Source of the DNA: Plakobranchus ocellatus
Taxonomy: Eukaryota; Mollusca; Gastropoda; Plakobranchidae
Reading direction: 5' to 3'
Assembly (NCBI GenBank): GCA_019648995.1
Contig: BLXT01000880.1
Coordinates: 56,589 to 91,125, forward strand
Length of the DNA stretch: 34,537 nt
In this document: positions 13,201 through 27,000 of the stretch, one piece after another
Layout: each line of letters starts with the position of its first letter
Numbering within the stretch: position 1 is the first letter of the stretch
The notes under the pieces: generated by a model
What the model saw: only the letters and a program-made list of their open reading frames with translations
Told to the model about the DNA's origin: nothing
Database searches by the model: none
Position numbers and translations under genes: made by a program

Positions 13201-16200
13201 GTGAACTTCAATCTGTGTGAGTTTCAAATTTATCTGATCAAAACTCTTTGAGTTATGCCCCTTTTCCTGTTTCTTTTCGGACATCCCTTGTATCATAAAT
13301 ATTTATCATTCTTGTGCAGTAAAAAGTTCAGTAAAATAAATTGCTATTTGAATAACTTTTACTATAGTCTTACATATTGTGAGCTATCCCATCTGAAACA
13401 CTTAAAAGAGATTTTTTTTTTTTTTTAATTGATTTTTGAAGGGCTATGTCTGGTCTCATTTCCATATATCTGAACTTTTATTGCTCATTTTTATTTCCTA
13501 GAGTATGTGAGTGCTACAGAAGAATCTCACCTGCAAACTGTAGTTTCCATTACTGCAAGGTGCCTTGATATTGTGCTGAGTGCTGTTGACTGGGAATCAG
13601 GACTGCAGAAGTTTTTTATCAGTGCAGCTTTGCTTAGGGTCGCTTTGCATCAATTGCTGCTGGTGGTTTTTTTAGCCTGTCCCATCCTCTCTGTTGACAG
13701 CACTTGGAGCCAGCTAGCTAAGTATGTTGTTAGAGAGCAGGACTGTGCATCCCTTAACAAATCCTCTGGAGAAGAAACTAACAGAAGAAAGAAATCGTTA
13801 AAGCAGCAAAGAGAGGAATCCGGCAGGCAACATGAAGAAATGTCTATGGTTGAATTGAGTCTGATCAGAAAAGAGAATGGGGAAGAGGATATCAGACAGA
13901 CAGGTCCAAGTGATGAATCCAGCCCAAGACTACTTGATAAGTCTGAAGATGACTTTTGTCACAGCCCCCAAACCGTTCTTATGAAAGATTTCTGGCAGAA
14001 AACAATTGAGGCATTCAAATCAAAACTTATGGTAGATTGCTACAGCAGGCTGGTTTTGACTTTCTGTTCCAAGTCCTATTCAGATAAACAGGTGCTGTAT
14101 GATTCTCTGAGAAAAGCTGCTGCAAGTCCTGCACCTAGTCTTATAGGTCGTCATCAGTTGTCTTCACTGTTTCTGTCAGAGCAAGTGTTCCCGTTACTGT
14201 GGTATCTGGCACAACAGAATGATCCACCTGATTCCTGCCTGGATCATCACTCTCGCAAACCCCAGGAACTGCTCAGCCAATTAGAAAAGATCTTTATCTC
14301 CTTTGACAAGCTAGAAAGTCCTGCTCAGGAAGTCATGATACACATTAGGGCCCAGGAAAAAGTTTTCCCAAGCCAGATATTCTGGCTGCACCAGTCTGAA
14401 GCAGATATGATACTGGCCAGTGGTCGTGAGCTTGGTGGAGAAGAGGACCTAAGTTTGTTATCCAGAACTGTCAAAAAGAAGGAACATGGTTGGAGAGGTC
14501 AGTTTACTGTTGTTTGCTCTTTTTTTTTCTCTCTTTAGAGATTAATAGGAAGGGGAAGTGGTGGAAAGAGACGTAGTATTTTGTAACTCTTGTAAATGAA
14601 TATTCAAGATGATTGTATAGGTGATTTTGAACTTTTCTTAGGTTTTAAAATGAAAACAGTTCTAATATTGATGTCTTTTTCAATGATGCAAAAAAAATAT
14701 AGTGTGGCAAAACCATGCTAGTATGCAAGATTTTTTTTCATTCATTTTTTCCTACACAATAGGTGGATGGAAACATAATCTTTATGATAATGATTTGTTT
14801 AAATGTGTTTTCTCTTATCTTTGATGATAAAAAAAGTAAGCAGCGTCTGAGTTTTCTTCTCCAAGAGAAAAATTCTCTCTTAGGTTTCTTCTCAAATTGG
14901 AAAAAAAAATTAATTGATATCATATTGAAATATTTGACAGTAAAGAAAAACATATGTCTTTCATTTTCATGCCTTAGAGAAATCCAAAACTAAAAATCAA
15001 GCCATAGTCTTTCTTCTTATTGAATATCTTTTTTTTTCTTCTTTTTTTTTCTGGAATTTGCAGAATTGCTGGGACGTGGCTTACTCAACAGTGATTTCCA
15101 AGGCTGGTGGAAGAAAGGGTATGCATAGAGCATAAGTTTATAAAAAAGTGTGTATTAGTCATTGTAAGACAAACTCAGTACTGATCTTTGTAGCATTTTT
15201 ATTTGAGAAGTTTTATGATACAGTAGGCAAACCAATTCACTCTGTAAAGGAAGTTTCTAGGCTTGTTGGTTCTTGTCAGGAAATGAATTGGTGGCAAGCT
15301 CATACATTTGTAGGAAGTGAACAAATTAAAAAAAAAAAATCTTTAAATGATGAAAAATAAGATACTAGCATTGAAAATGTTAAAAGAAAATAAATGATGA
15401 TTGGTTTCTTACAAACAGCCTGTTTACTACAAGCTAACTCAGGCTTTTAAGCCCTTGCCAGGCCAGAACATTAATTTGAAGCAAGCTCAAACCTGAACCA
15501 ACTATGCAAAAGGTCCCTGCTAATCACAGCCGATACCCTTTAGATAAAATATCAAATTTTTTATTTTTTATTACAAGGATAAGAATGGAAGAGAAGCAAA
15601 AGCATACCAATGAAGCAGCAGCAGACTAGTAAAAGAAATATATCTAGTTATGATTAGAAAGGGAAAATGTTGAGTATAACAAACATAGAATAAAGATAAA
15701 CAATTTTAGGTGGACGGAAATGTGGAAATGAAATGAAAAAAAAAACAATAACAAAATGGAAATATATTAATTGTGTAGATAATATCAAATAAATATACTA
15801 AGTAAATAATATAAAAAAAAAAATTCAAAATGTGTTGGACGGATCCAAATGAGTCAGAAGTTGAATTGTGAAGTACTCTCAGTGTTGAACAGGGCTAAAC
15901 TGGTGAAACTGGTTGTGAAAAATGTTTTCTTACATCAGGTAAAAAAAGAAAAAATCTTTTTCAGGTTGCTTTTTGCTTTCTTTTATATTAAGGGGAAAAA
16001 AAGGCAGCCTTCAAATTTATATCTCAGCACAAAGTTAACATGTTTTTATCCAGTTTATGTAATTACTAAATTCACATGATGCACTGTCAGGTCATTTCAA
16101 TGTTCTAAATGCAACTTGCAGCACTTTTGGATTGGTTTCAAGATAATTACCATGTAACTCCATGAAAAAGTACACTAGATGACCTCTATTTTCATAAGTC

Positions 16201-18010
16201 AATTCCTTATCCATGTCCAGTGACATTTAATAATTTTTTTTCCTTCAGATTTCTAAAGTTGTTTTGGGCTAATGAAGCATCCCTAGCCACAGAGCAGAAT
16301 GTGATAAGAATGTTATCATCTTTGTGTCAGGCAGTGCAAAGCCAGGAATCAGGCCTGTGTGATAGAGTTGTGGTGGAGGATATCAGGAAGGTTAGTAGAT
16401 ATTTTTACGTTTTCTACATCAAATAATTTTCAGGGAGATTTGATGACATCAAATGATATTTGTTACCTTTTTTAGGCCTACCTATTTGTCCCAATTTAGA
16501 TGGGACACCCTGAGTTTTGGCTTGAATCAATAAATTGCAAAAATGTCCTGATAGTTCATTTTAACAATTTTTTCTCCCTTCTCCATTTGGTGGCACAGAG
16601 TTTTCACTTTTGTTTTGTTCTTTGTTGCCTTTCAATCTTTGTCTTTGTTTTACGTGCCTGGATGAAGAGTGAGCTCTGGTGCCAGCAGCCCCCACTCTGC
16701 CATTAAGCCTATAGGCAACACAAATATTGAGCCCACATAATAATATCATGGCCTAGTATAGGTATCATATCTAACCTCATAGAGCTTTTTATAGAATTCT
16801 TTGTTTAGCCTTGAGCATGGTCCAACCTAAGCCTGAGCCTAACTTCCACCAGTGCGTAGGCTTAGGTGGAGAATAATAGAAATGCTGTGCACTAGAGTGC
16901 TATCAATGACATTTGCATAGTTGCTCTGTACCAGCAATGACCTACTTTTGTAAACATCAGATTGCAATGCCAAGTAAAACCTTCAGTCTGTATTTCCTTA
17001 AATCTTTAAATAAACTAAAGGTGGGCCACTTTTTGTACATATTACAAAAAATTGTATGCAAAGTGATGGCACAAACCATTATTCCAAAGTCCGTTTCTTA
17101 TTTGTGTAAAATAAATAGTTTGATAACCAATTAAAAAAGCACCGAATATTCACGGATATTGTACTCACAAACACATGCTACAGATGATTGTCAATATATT
17201 CATGATATGATCAGAAGTACATATGATTCTAAGTGCGTCTTGCACAGCAGAAATTGATCTTTCAATTGATACCAGTCTTGACTATTTTTAAAAGTTTACC
17301 TTTTGTATTAAGAGGTTGAAATCTCAGTAACTTTTGTATTGTACTTCTGTGCCCAGTATACCCAGTATACCCAGGCAGGCAACATTGGAAAAGGCTGCTG
17401 GCACCTGTAAGATCTTATTATTGCAGGTGATAAATCTTGGCGGGGCAGCAATGCGCCTTATACATAAAGTGTCTAAGTATGAAGCAGTTTCTTGCGGGCC
17501 TCCCAAACTAAATTACTGCTCCAAGACTTATGAGTCTGCAGATAGCTTATTCCCAATTTCTCAATATTTGAAGGCTTTTTTTTTAAATGAGCAGTTTTTT
17601 CTTCATGTGTTCCAGTGAAATTTATGTGTATATATTACTTTCTAATATTAAAGATAGCTGCTGCAAACAATTTGAAAGATTAGTAAGTTAATCCTTGATT
17701 TTGGATTTTATATTTGTTGCTTTTGTAAGTTAATGTTAAGTGTGATTGTTCCTATTTTTGGCCCCAATTTTTCTTGTTGTAGCTGCTTTCAATTAAGCAG
17801 GCCTGCTTTTTAGAGATGTTCAGGAGGAACTGTGAACTCAATTGAGAGTCTTGAAAACCACTTTGAAAAAAAAAACAACTTGCAAATTACTTCTTTAACA
17901 TCGTGCATACTTCATGGTTTGTTATATTAACAATAGATTGAAAGTGGCAGCATGCCTCCACATTTTGGATGATTTATAAGAATGGCAAAATAACAAAAAG
18001 ATTATACCTA

Positions 18011-18041
<31 letters not shown>

Positions 18042-21000
18042 ATATATATATATATATATATATATGAGCATGATCTCATGACTTTTTTATAAAAATCACT
18101 TTTTCTGTACTTAAATAGTGGCAATGTGTCTCTGCATTTTAGCGACCTATGATGGGTTTTAATGAATAATAGCACTACAAACTATTGGTTTTACATGAAT
18201 ATCAAACTAAAAAAAAATGTTTTCTTTTGAAACGAATCTGCTGGTAAACGTTACTCGCCTGTCAGTTTAAAAAAAATACTGATAATCTATCTTTTGTTTT
18301 ATTCCATTTCCAGCTGTTGTCTGTGATGTTCAAAAGGCTGCCGACAGTTTTACAGGAGTCTATTGTTCTTCAACACCTTGACCTTTTTGATACAAGCCAG
18401 AAAAGGATTAGCTGTTCGTCTTCTCCCGAGGCTGAAAATCTCCCAGCAAATGATGCAGATTCTGCTGACTGTCACATTGCTTTGAAAAAATCCCATGGCT
18501 TTAAAGCTGCAAGTCAGAAAGTGTCGCCACTCTCTCTCGTGATGACTGAAGAGGAAGTGGCCTGTGAGCTGACAGTTATTCTAAACAGGCTTACACTGGC
18601 AAATGCTGATCAGGTGATCTTTTCTGCATGTGGGCAATAGTAGCTTTTTTTTCTTTCAATTTATTTTGTTTGTGTGTGTATCAGTATGTAAATCTTGAAA
18701 GGTGAGTTAGATGTCCCAAGAATCAATAACAATGACAATGGCACAATTTGTCTGTTTAGCATTGCTGCAGAGTAAACGGGAAGAATTTAAAATTATATCC
18801 TTTCTTTTAATTGTGTAAATGTGACTTGTGAATTTAAGATCTGTACAGCATGTCTATGAATAAAGGATTGATACACTAGGTAGATAAGTATTTCACAGAA
18901 AATTTGCCCAGACTAAATAGAATGNNNNNNNNNNNNNNNNNNNNNNNNNNNNNNNNNNNNNNNNNNNNNNNNNNNNNNNNNNNNNNNNNNNNNNNNNNNN
19001 NNNNNNNNNNNNNNNNNNNNNNNNNNNNNNNNNNNNNNNNNNNNNNNNNNNNNNNNNNNNNNNNNNNNNNNNNNNNNNNNNNNNNNNNNNNNNNNNNNNN
19101 NNNNNNNNNNNNNNNNNNNNNNNNNNNNNNNNNNNNNNNNNNNNNNNNNNNNNNNNNNNNNNNNNNNNNNNNNNNNNNNNNNNNNNNNNNNNNNNNNNNN
19201 NNNNNNNNNNNNNNNNNNNNNNNNNNNNNNNNNNNNNNNNNNNNNNNNNNNNNNNNNNNNNNNNNNNNNNNNNNNNNNNNNNNNNNNNNNNNNNNNNNNN
19301 NNNNNNNNNNNNNNNNNNNNNNNNNNNNNNNNNNNNNNNNNNNNNNNNNNNNNNNNNNNNNNNNNNNNNNNNNNNNNNNNNNNNNNNNNNNNNNNNNNNN
19401 NNNNNNNNNNNNNNNNNNNNNNNNNNNNNNNNNNNNNNNNNNNNNNNNNNNNNNNNNNNNNNNNNNNNNNNNNNNNNNNNNNNNNNNNNNNNNNNNNNNN
19501 NNNNNNNNNNNNNNNNNNNNNNNNNNNNNNNNNNNNNNNNNNNNNNNNNNNNNNNNNNNNNNNNNNNNNNNNNNNNNNNNNNNNNNNNNNNNNNNNNNNN
19601 NNNNNNNNNNNNNNNNNNNNNNNNNNNNNNNNNNNNNNNNNNNNNNNNNNNNNNNNNNNNNNNNNNNNNNNNNNNNNNNNNNNNNNNNNNNNNNNNNNNN
19701 NNNNNNNNNNNNNNNNNNNNNNNNNNNNNNNNNNNNNNNNNNNNNNNNNNNNNNNNNNNNNNNNNNNNNNNNNNNNNNNNNNNNNNNNNNNNNNNNNNNN
19801 NNNNNNNNNNNNNNNNNNNAGGGTCAGATCAGAAGTTAATTTGGGACTGTTAATTTCAAGCAAAGTTGTGCTTCTGTTCTATATGAAGGCAGTGGCTACC
19901 AGACATGTTTTAAGTCCTGAGAAAAAAAGAAAAGGTGGGTGGAGTGGGGAAGTAAGGTTCTTGTGTATGAGAGACAGCAAGTTTTCAAAGCTTCTGCATC
20001 CTTTTTTTTTAAACTTTCATTAGTCTCAGAAACTACAAAACTAGCAACCAGTAGGCATTTGCTCATTTTCAATATGCTTCAAAGTCTTGAATCTGTAAAA
20101 TTGGTTTACTTGCAAAAATGAGAAAGAAATAAAACAGAGAAATGACTGATAGGATTAATATCTAAAAAGTATAAATGTGTGTGGCAGTTTTTAACTCTGG
20201 TTTTGAAATTGGCAAGTCTGTATTTTATGTAACAGTGGCTTTTAATTTTAAACTTATCCCAGTTTGTTGTATCTGTTTTGTTGGAGATCAAAAATTTATA
20301 TCAACCATCATCATCTATCAATAAATGGTTAATAAGTTTCAAAGATTTAACATATTGTATGGTAACATTTACTTTCTGTGAATTCACCCAGGTGTTACGC
20401 AACAAGTCTGCACTCTGTAAACTTACAGACCCTCACACAAAATGTTATAAACTAGTAAGTTCTGTGCTAGAGGAGGTCCATGGGATGGAATTAGAAGGAA
20501 AGCAAGCACAGAATATTGTCCAGCTGCTGACATCAGTTATTCAGGTAATTAGAATTTACAGCCTTTTATTTATTTTTGGCTTGCTTTCAACAACAAGAAT
20601 TGGGGATTTCCTTTGAGTTAATCACTGATTTATGGCATGCATTTTTGTTGTTTGTTATCATCCTATAGTTCGTTCTTAATTGTAGTCATATTCTTTGCTT
20701 GATGCAAGGTGCATTTTTTTTTAATTAAAAATGAAAATGCTTTTTGCTTATTAATGAATTCAAAGCTAAATAGTTGGATGAGGTTGGAAAAGTCAAACAC
20801 GTGCATTTTTTCTTTTTTTCATAATTGACACTTTAAGCAATTTTAATGCCCAAAAGACATTTTTTTGTTGTTATTTTAAATATATTCCAAAAGTTTTGAA
20901 ATATTTTGCATTTTATATTATGGGGTGATTCCCAAAAATAGACACTTCATTTTTTTTTTTTGGCAGGGGGGAGGGAAGGGACACTTGTAAAATAATTTTT

Positions 21001-24000
21001 TTTTTCTTAACAACAGCCTTACACATTGACTCTAGACACCAGTGCTACCAGGGTTGATGAAAAAATGGAAGGAATACTCTCTCTGCCTGACATTCTGCAC
21101 AGTTTCATCTTTGCTAGCTTTGGCCCCCAAATTAGCTGCGTTCAGCCAAGAGTTCTCATTGATTCTGAGCTAGTTAAGGCTAATGCTAGGGAAGAGCAAA
21201 GAGAGCAAACTGTAATTGAAGCAGATAGCAGTGATACAAAGAGTGAAGAAAATGTTAATGCTGCAGCACGGCAAGAGACATGGGACGTGTCAGATGAAGA
21301 AAACCTCAAGAAATGTTTACCCTTAGATGTTGCTCTTGCCACACTTGAGGTTCTGCTGCAGAAGGCAGTGGAGGAGGAGGCTTTCAGTTACCTGGAGGTG
21401 AGACCAACAATGTTCAAACAATTCTTATAATTCAGAATGTGATCCACTTTAACTCTTAAAGCAGGAGTTTTTTTTTTTTTTTTCTGTAAAATTTTGAGGT
21501 TTTTCCCATTCAACCAGAATATATTTTTTTTTTGTTTTTGTTTTTTTTTAGCTCAAAATTTAGTCAAAAATTAATTTATTTTTCCTCTTGTAATGTAGGA
21601 GAAATGAAGTAAAGAAAGTTTCAAAACTTTTGCCAGAGTGATAATTTGATAATTTGTTGTGATGTTAGCAATGGTACTTAAGAGCCTGGAGAACCTTATG
21701 GCATAGAGTGCAGCATTGATTGGCTAAAGAGTGAAAGATAAATAAGTCTCAAGATGGAAGTCATTGAAAATTTTTTAATGACTGAAACAGACCGGAACTT
21801 TTCTCTGTAAGCTTTGCAGTATTGACAGCTAGATGGAACTTTGTACATTTTGAGCCAGATACATTTTTTTAGAAAAGCATTTTAAAGAATGAAGAAAAAA
21901 AAAATTCAAATTTTCTTTATTCAAACATTTGGTGGCCAAAATTCGACTATTTTCACTGTCAAAACATACACTTGATAATGCATCATAATTACTTCAAAGC
22001 TGATCACCTTTCATGGAAAAGCACAAAGCTGTATTAATTCAGTTGTAAATCATGTTTTGTATGTTCTTTTAAACACTGTATTTATGTTAGAAATAAAGCT
22101 TGCCAAAGTGTTGTCTAGAAAAGCAACACCACTTATGGTGTCTTACAAAGCAACACCATTTATAGTGTCTGACATTTCCTTTCTTATCTTCAATGTAAAG
22201 TGAGGTATGTGCAATGCCATCAGAAAAATTAGACATTTTGCTGGAAAATAAGCATGGGAAAACAAATCCTATGCTTTCTTGAAAACACTGACCGTAGTTT
22301 GTTTTTTTCTTATGTAGTATCAAACTAAATGAGTTATAAGGGATTTTGACCGTGCAAAATAAAGGAGAATAATCTCAAATGTATCATATATTTTCTGATA
22401 CTAAAGGCAAGATATAGCCTTTAAAAAGAGATAATGCCAATAAGACCTTAATAAATTAAGAAATACCACCAATCAGAAATGCCAGTGGAGCAGGATACTA
22501 GCAAGAGTGTGATAAGCAGCCAGGGCTTCTATGTTGGGAGACTGAGATTTAAGATGTTCAACAAAACTATACAAGATGATTTCATGTTTCTAAAGCACGA
22601 TTTGAAAGAACTTTGCCCTCGTCATAACGCTTTGAAAAGTACTTTAAAAGCTCTAATCGTGGCATAGATTCAAATGACTCCAATAGTTTTCATGTTTGCA
22701 AAGTTTACAGGGAGGAATACAATAGTATACCCCTAGCTCAAAATGATGCCGACTGGGAATGCAGAAAATAAACTAAAAAAAAAACAACATTGTGCAATAT
22801 TTTTCTACCTTCCTTAATCTCTATTATGTGTATTATTTATCAATCGCTGCTAATATGCGATGTCTTTTAGTTTCAGCCTCTTGCACTACTGGTTGCCCTT
22901 TGTGACTGCTACTCTGAGAACTATAATGTCTTGGTCACCACGGCTGGAGATCTTGGAGGTATCGTAGTGAGCGCTAGAAGAAAAACACTTAGACTGGCTT
23001 CTCGTCACTGTTTGTCTCTACTCCTCAGACTGGTCAAGTCAAATTGGAATGCCATTTCTGGTCAGTGCTAAGTGCTCTAAAGCTTTCACTTATTAGATAT
23101 TTAGGAACATGTGCGAGATTTAGGATGAATCACTATACAAAGAAGTAAAATGGCCTGAGATTACCAATCAGAAGATAAAATAATTAGTCTGATTTGAGGC
23201 TCATACGTATTGTAATTTTTTCCTGCCCACAATAGCTATTTTACTATTCCAATAGCACCACATACTTACTTTTCTCTGAATGTTCTAATTACAGATGTAA
23301 ATGTAGAGTGGCTGCAACATGAGATGTCCAAAAGAGGCTGGCTGCACATGGCTCTGCTCTCACCAGTCCTGACTGAGGTGGAGGGCTGGAGCAATATAGT
23401 GAGAGTTTTTCCATTTTGTAGGAATTTATCAATTCATTCAGTATGAATTATGTCAAGCACTTTTGAGCAGTTTTTTTTTGTTTTTTTTTTGTGATAGATA
23501 CCTCAATGTTTTTCCTTTGTGTGTGTGTGTCTTTATAAAGTTAAGCAACATGCAAAACAGATTTTGGAAAAGCTATGATGTAATTTAGAACAACAAAACT
23601 GAGAAAAGAAAGAGAGAATTTTATGTATGTTTATAGAGCTTTAATATTAAAACAAATCGTGGAAAATGTAGGTGGTGCATCTTATCATTTTACTTGATTG
23701 TTTTACATGGTGAAATACTTAGATATGGTATGATAGGGCTGAAGCAAAAGTGCAATATATATTATGAGTTAATGCAATTGGCAAAAAAATGGATATTATG
23801 TGATTAAGATTGGAAGACAGAAAATCTATTGTGTATATAAAATTTTATGCCTTATGGCAAGTTGCATAAATCGTAATTTTTTTCTTCTATTTTTTCTCTG
23901 TTATCAGTACAGCAAGTCTTTGGATGCTTTGTGTCAAGCTATCAAGGATGACCCAGGAAAAAGTATGACATCTTAAAAAGAAAATCAAACTTAGTCAATA

Positions 24001-27000
24001 GTTTCTGTCATGAGCAAAGTGAACACATTATTCTAAAATGATTGTGTTCAACCTGAACTATATACTATTAAATTTGATACTAAGATGTCTAACAATCTTT
24101 CAATAAGACAAAAAAACCCCAAAAAAACTTTTGAACAAACATTAGAGAGAGAGAGCGTCCTATTTTCCCTTTTATCGCCAACCTTTCTTTCCTGCTCCTA
24201 CTTTTTGGTTGTCAAACTCACTAGAGCATTTGTGACAGGATTTGAGTATGCCATTGGAGGCTGACCCAAGAAGGGTTGTATCATCAAGAATTAACTTGAT
24301 ATTTCAAATCATCTTATTAGTTTTAATTGCTCTTTTTTGTTCTAAACACCTTTTGTACATTTTCAATTGTTATTTTTATCATGCCTGCTTGTTTTACGTT
24401 ACTAATAACCTCGTACCTCTGGATATCCAATCAAATATTAGGTACGCGGAGGCTGGTTCACCTAATGCAGCTATGTTTGGTCAATGATGCCATATTTCAG
24501 ATTGCCTCTGATAAGTTGCTACTTCTGAAAGAAACCATCGACGGTAGCAATCTCATGGTAGCTGTAAAATGGGTGAGAAGTCTTTCTTTCATGTATTTTG
24601 TATTTGTATAGCAGTTCTACAATTTAGTCAAGCTCTGGATCTACATGACTGACTTTCATTTAAAACCCCAAAACTCTGATTGTAATATGACGTGATTCAC
24701 TTCAGTGCATAACTTTCTCCAAATATAGCATGTAGTGACTGGCAGTGTTTACAGCTTCTATTGCAAATTTTGATTTGAACTCGGTCAACAATACTCATTT
24801 TGTGGGATTGCTTCACATTTCTAATCAGGTTTCATTTGACACCATGTAATTCTTAATTTTATCAAGTTATAAAGGTTAAAACACTGGAGGGAGTTGAAAA
24901 TATATTTGCATTTACATCACCAAGATTGATGTTTGACTGTTAAAAATAAATAATGCATTTTTGATTTTTTTAAACAACTTTTTTTTTTTTTTTGCGTGAT
25001 AATAGGGCATATATCACCATCAAACATTTAAGCTCTTTAGCTGCATATATGCATTTATGGTTCTGGACATAATTAAGACATAATTAATTGTTTTTAAACT
25101 CATTACAGAAGAATTTATGATGCATTTACTCTTCAAAATAGCTCTTGAACAGCAGCAAAAACAAGGTCCAACCTATTTGCTTATTATTTCATCTGTAAGT
25201 GAGTCAGAATTTGAAATTGGCTGTAGACTACCAAGAATTTCTGTTCAAAATATTATCAATCAAAGTTCTATCATGTTGGCGTATCTCAGAGCTGGGCCAA
25301 AATTGAATTCACCCCATTCAGTAGTCTTGGGAGTACCCAATTTGTTTTTATAGTGACAAAATTGCAGTCTGCTAGGTAGTAATAGAATAAAATAAATTTT
25401 GGATGTTTATTTCAAAGGCAAAAACTGTGACTTATGAAATAGGTTTTTTGAATTTTTTTCTCAAGACAGCAAAAAATGGGAAGGTTCTTTTATGTTATTA
25501 AATTGACAATTTTGAACAGTGTGGCATTAATTTCATTCATTGAAAAATTTTTTTTCTCAGATTCTTTTATCAGCAGTTCCGACAGAGATGGGCTGTGTTG
25601 TTCATATCATCAGGCTTTTGCACACAGAGGAAAGCATCAAGGCGTCACAATCTGTTACGGATGCTGAGGATGACACTAGTGAGATTTTGATCTTCATAAT
25701 CTTATCTTAAATTTGAAGGCAGAGGAATATCTTCTTGCAGATGCAGCACACAATCATATTTTCATTTCTTTCTTTTTTTTTTTCCATTTCTATTCGCCCT
25801 TTTATTGTTAAGTTGCACTTTTTAAAAAAAACAATTTTTGTTTATTATTTGTTTTTGAGGCTGAAGAATTCTTATGTCCTGCATTCTTCAGTTGATGGCA
25901 AAGTTAAAAATTTTAAATACATTTCTTTTCACTCTTTTCCAGTGTCTTATAAATAACAAGCTGCAAAGTTTTGTTCAGAAAAAAATACTTTGTTAAGCTA
26001 TCAAAAGAAAGATAGCTTTTTTTTCTGTTTTCTTCACGAGAGAGAAATACATAAAATATTGCTTGAAAGAGAAATGGAAACACTAAATGGTTATAATTAG
26101 ATTATAACAAAAAAAAGCAACCTCGATTTGACTTTCTGAAACTGTTTCATTTTAAAAAAAAATATCTTTATGCTTATTTTAAAGTGTAATTTTAAATCTT
26201 TTTCAGCAGAAAGTTTGGGTTTCATTTAATAATGGCAATTTGGTGAATTTCAAAAGCTGCAAGAGGGAAATAACAGCTTCAATTCTGTAACTCAATTTTT
26301 ATCTGGATGCTTTTTTTTTTTCTCCTGGCTTTTCTTAAGAACTGCATTCCCAAACATGTGTGTTTGTGTCTTTGCACTGTTTTGTTTAGGTCGTACAGAG
26401 CCCTGGCCAGTGATAGTTTGTGAGAAATTGGTGGATGCTGCGCTTTTGTTGGATGCTGACACAGAGGCTGAAAGTCTGAGATGTCATGCCCTTGCTAACT
26501 ATCAAGCTGCACTACAAGTAAAACACTTCTCCTTATATATTGCTCCTTCTTCTTCTTTTTTTTTTTATTTAATATTTTTCAGAGGAGCTGAATTCAGGGA
26601 AGGGGGTTTTTGCTGATTTCTTGTGGCTAAACTAACTGAGCAATTTTAGCCATGTAATATGAGAGGTGTCGTATGATTATTCATCATGCTTATTGCAAGT
26701 TGTTGAGATTGATTGCCATGGAAAAGTTCTTAATTCCGGGTTTTTGTTTTCAATATGAGTTCCTATCTATGTTGATTTGAGTTAGATATAATATTATTGA
26801 GTAGCTGCTTCTTCTTTTGCATGCTCCTTTTGTAGTTTCTTTTAAACTTAGCTGTCTTTTAACCAATGCTTATGGCCAAGTATGAAGTTTGAGGAACTAA
26901 AGGTCATCTTTAAAATCTGCCATGGAAAATGACACGCAGAATTCCCACAAAACAAGTTGATTTGAGGAGAAAAATGATCTTCGTTTTATGTTCTTAGCAC

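Larger units (their letters stand above)
12284..13290 (+). mobile_element. Rearranged palindromic mariner derivative (copy 1)
   Basis: A 1007-bp element is flanked by TA dinucleotides (12282-12283 and 13291-13292), the usual Tc1/mariner target duplication. The ends CGAGGGATGTCC and GGACATCCCTTG are inverted repeats shared with copy 2. Both arms derive from the same (transposase 3') end. The left arm 12284-12656 is the reverse complement of the right arm 12918-13290, 373 bp each with only scattered differences. They flank a 261-bp core of mid-transposase sequence. The original 5' end, the helix-turn-helix region and the first catalytic Asp (DETW) are absent, so it cannot make transposase. It retains intact end sequences on both sides. 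Confidence 0.9.

Noticed and set aside
12284-13290. Two separate mariner insertions lying head to head
   Set aside because: Only one pair of TA flanks exists and the internal junction joins mid-transposase sequence without any terminal sequence, so a single rearranged element fits better.
17334-17618. 94-codon frame in GEMIN4 intron 8
   Set aside because: No acceptor or donor in phase with exons 8 and 9, which already join in frame. It contains a small direct repeat.
18904-19863. Open frames of more than 300 residues on both strands
   Set aside because: They consist almost entirely of Ns in the assembly gap.
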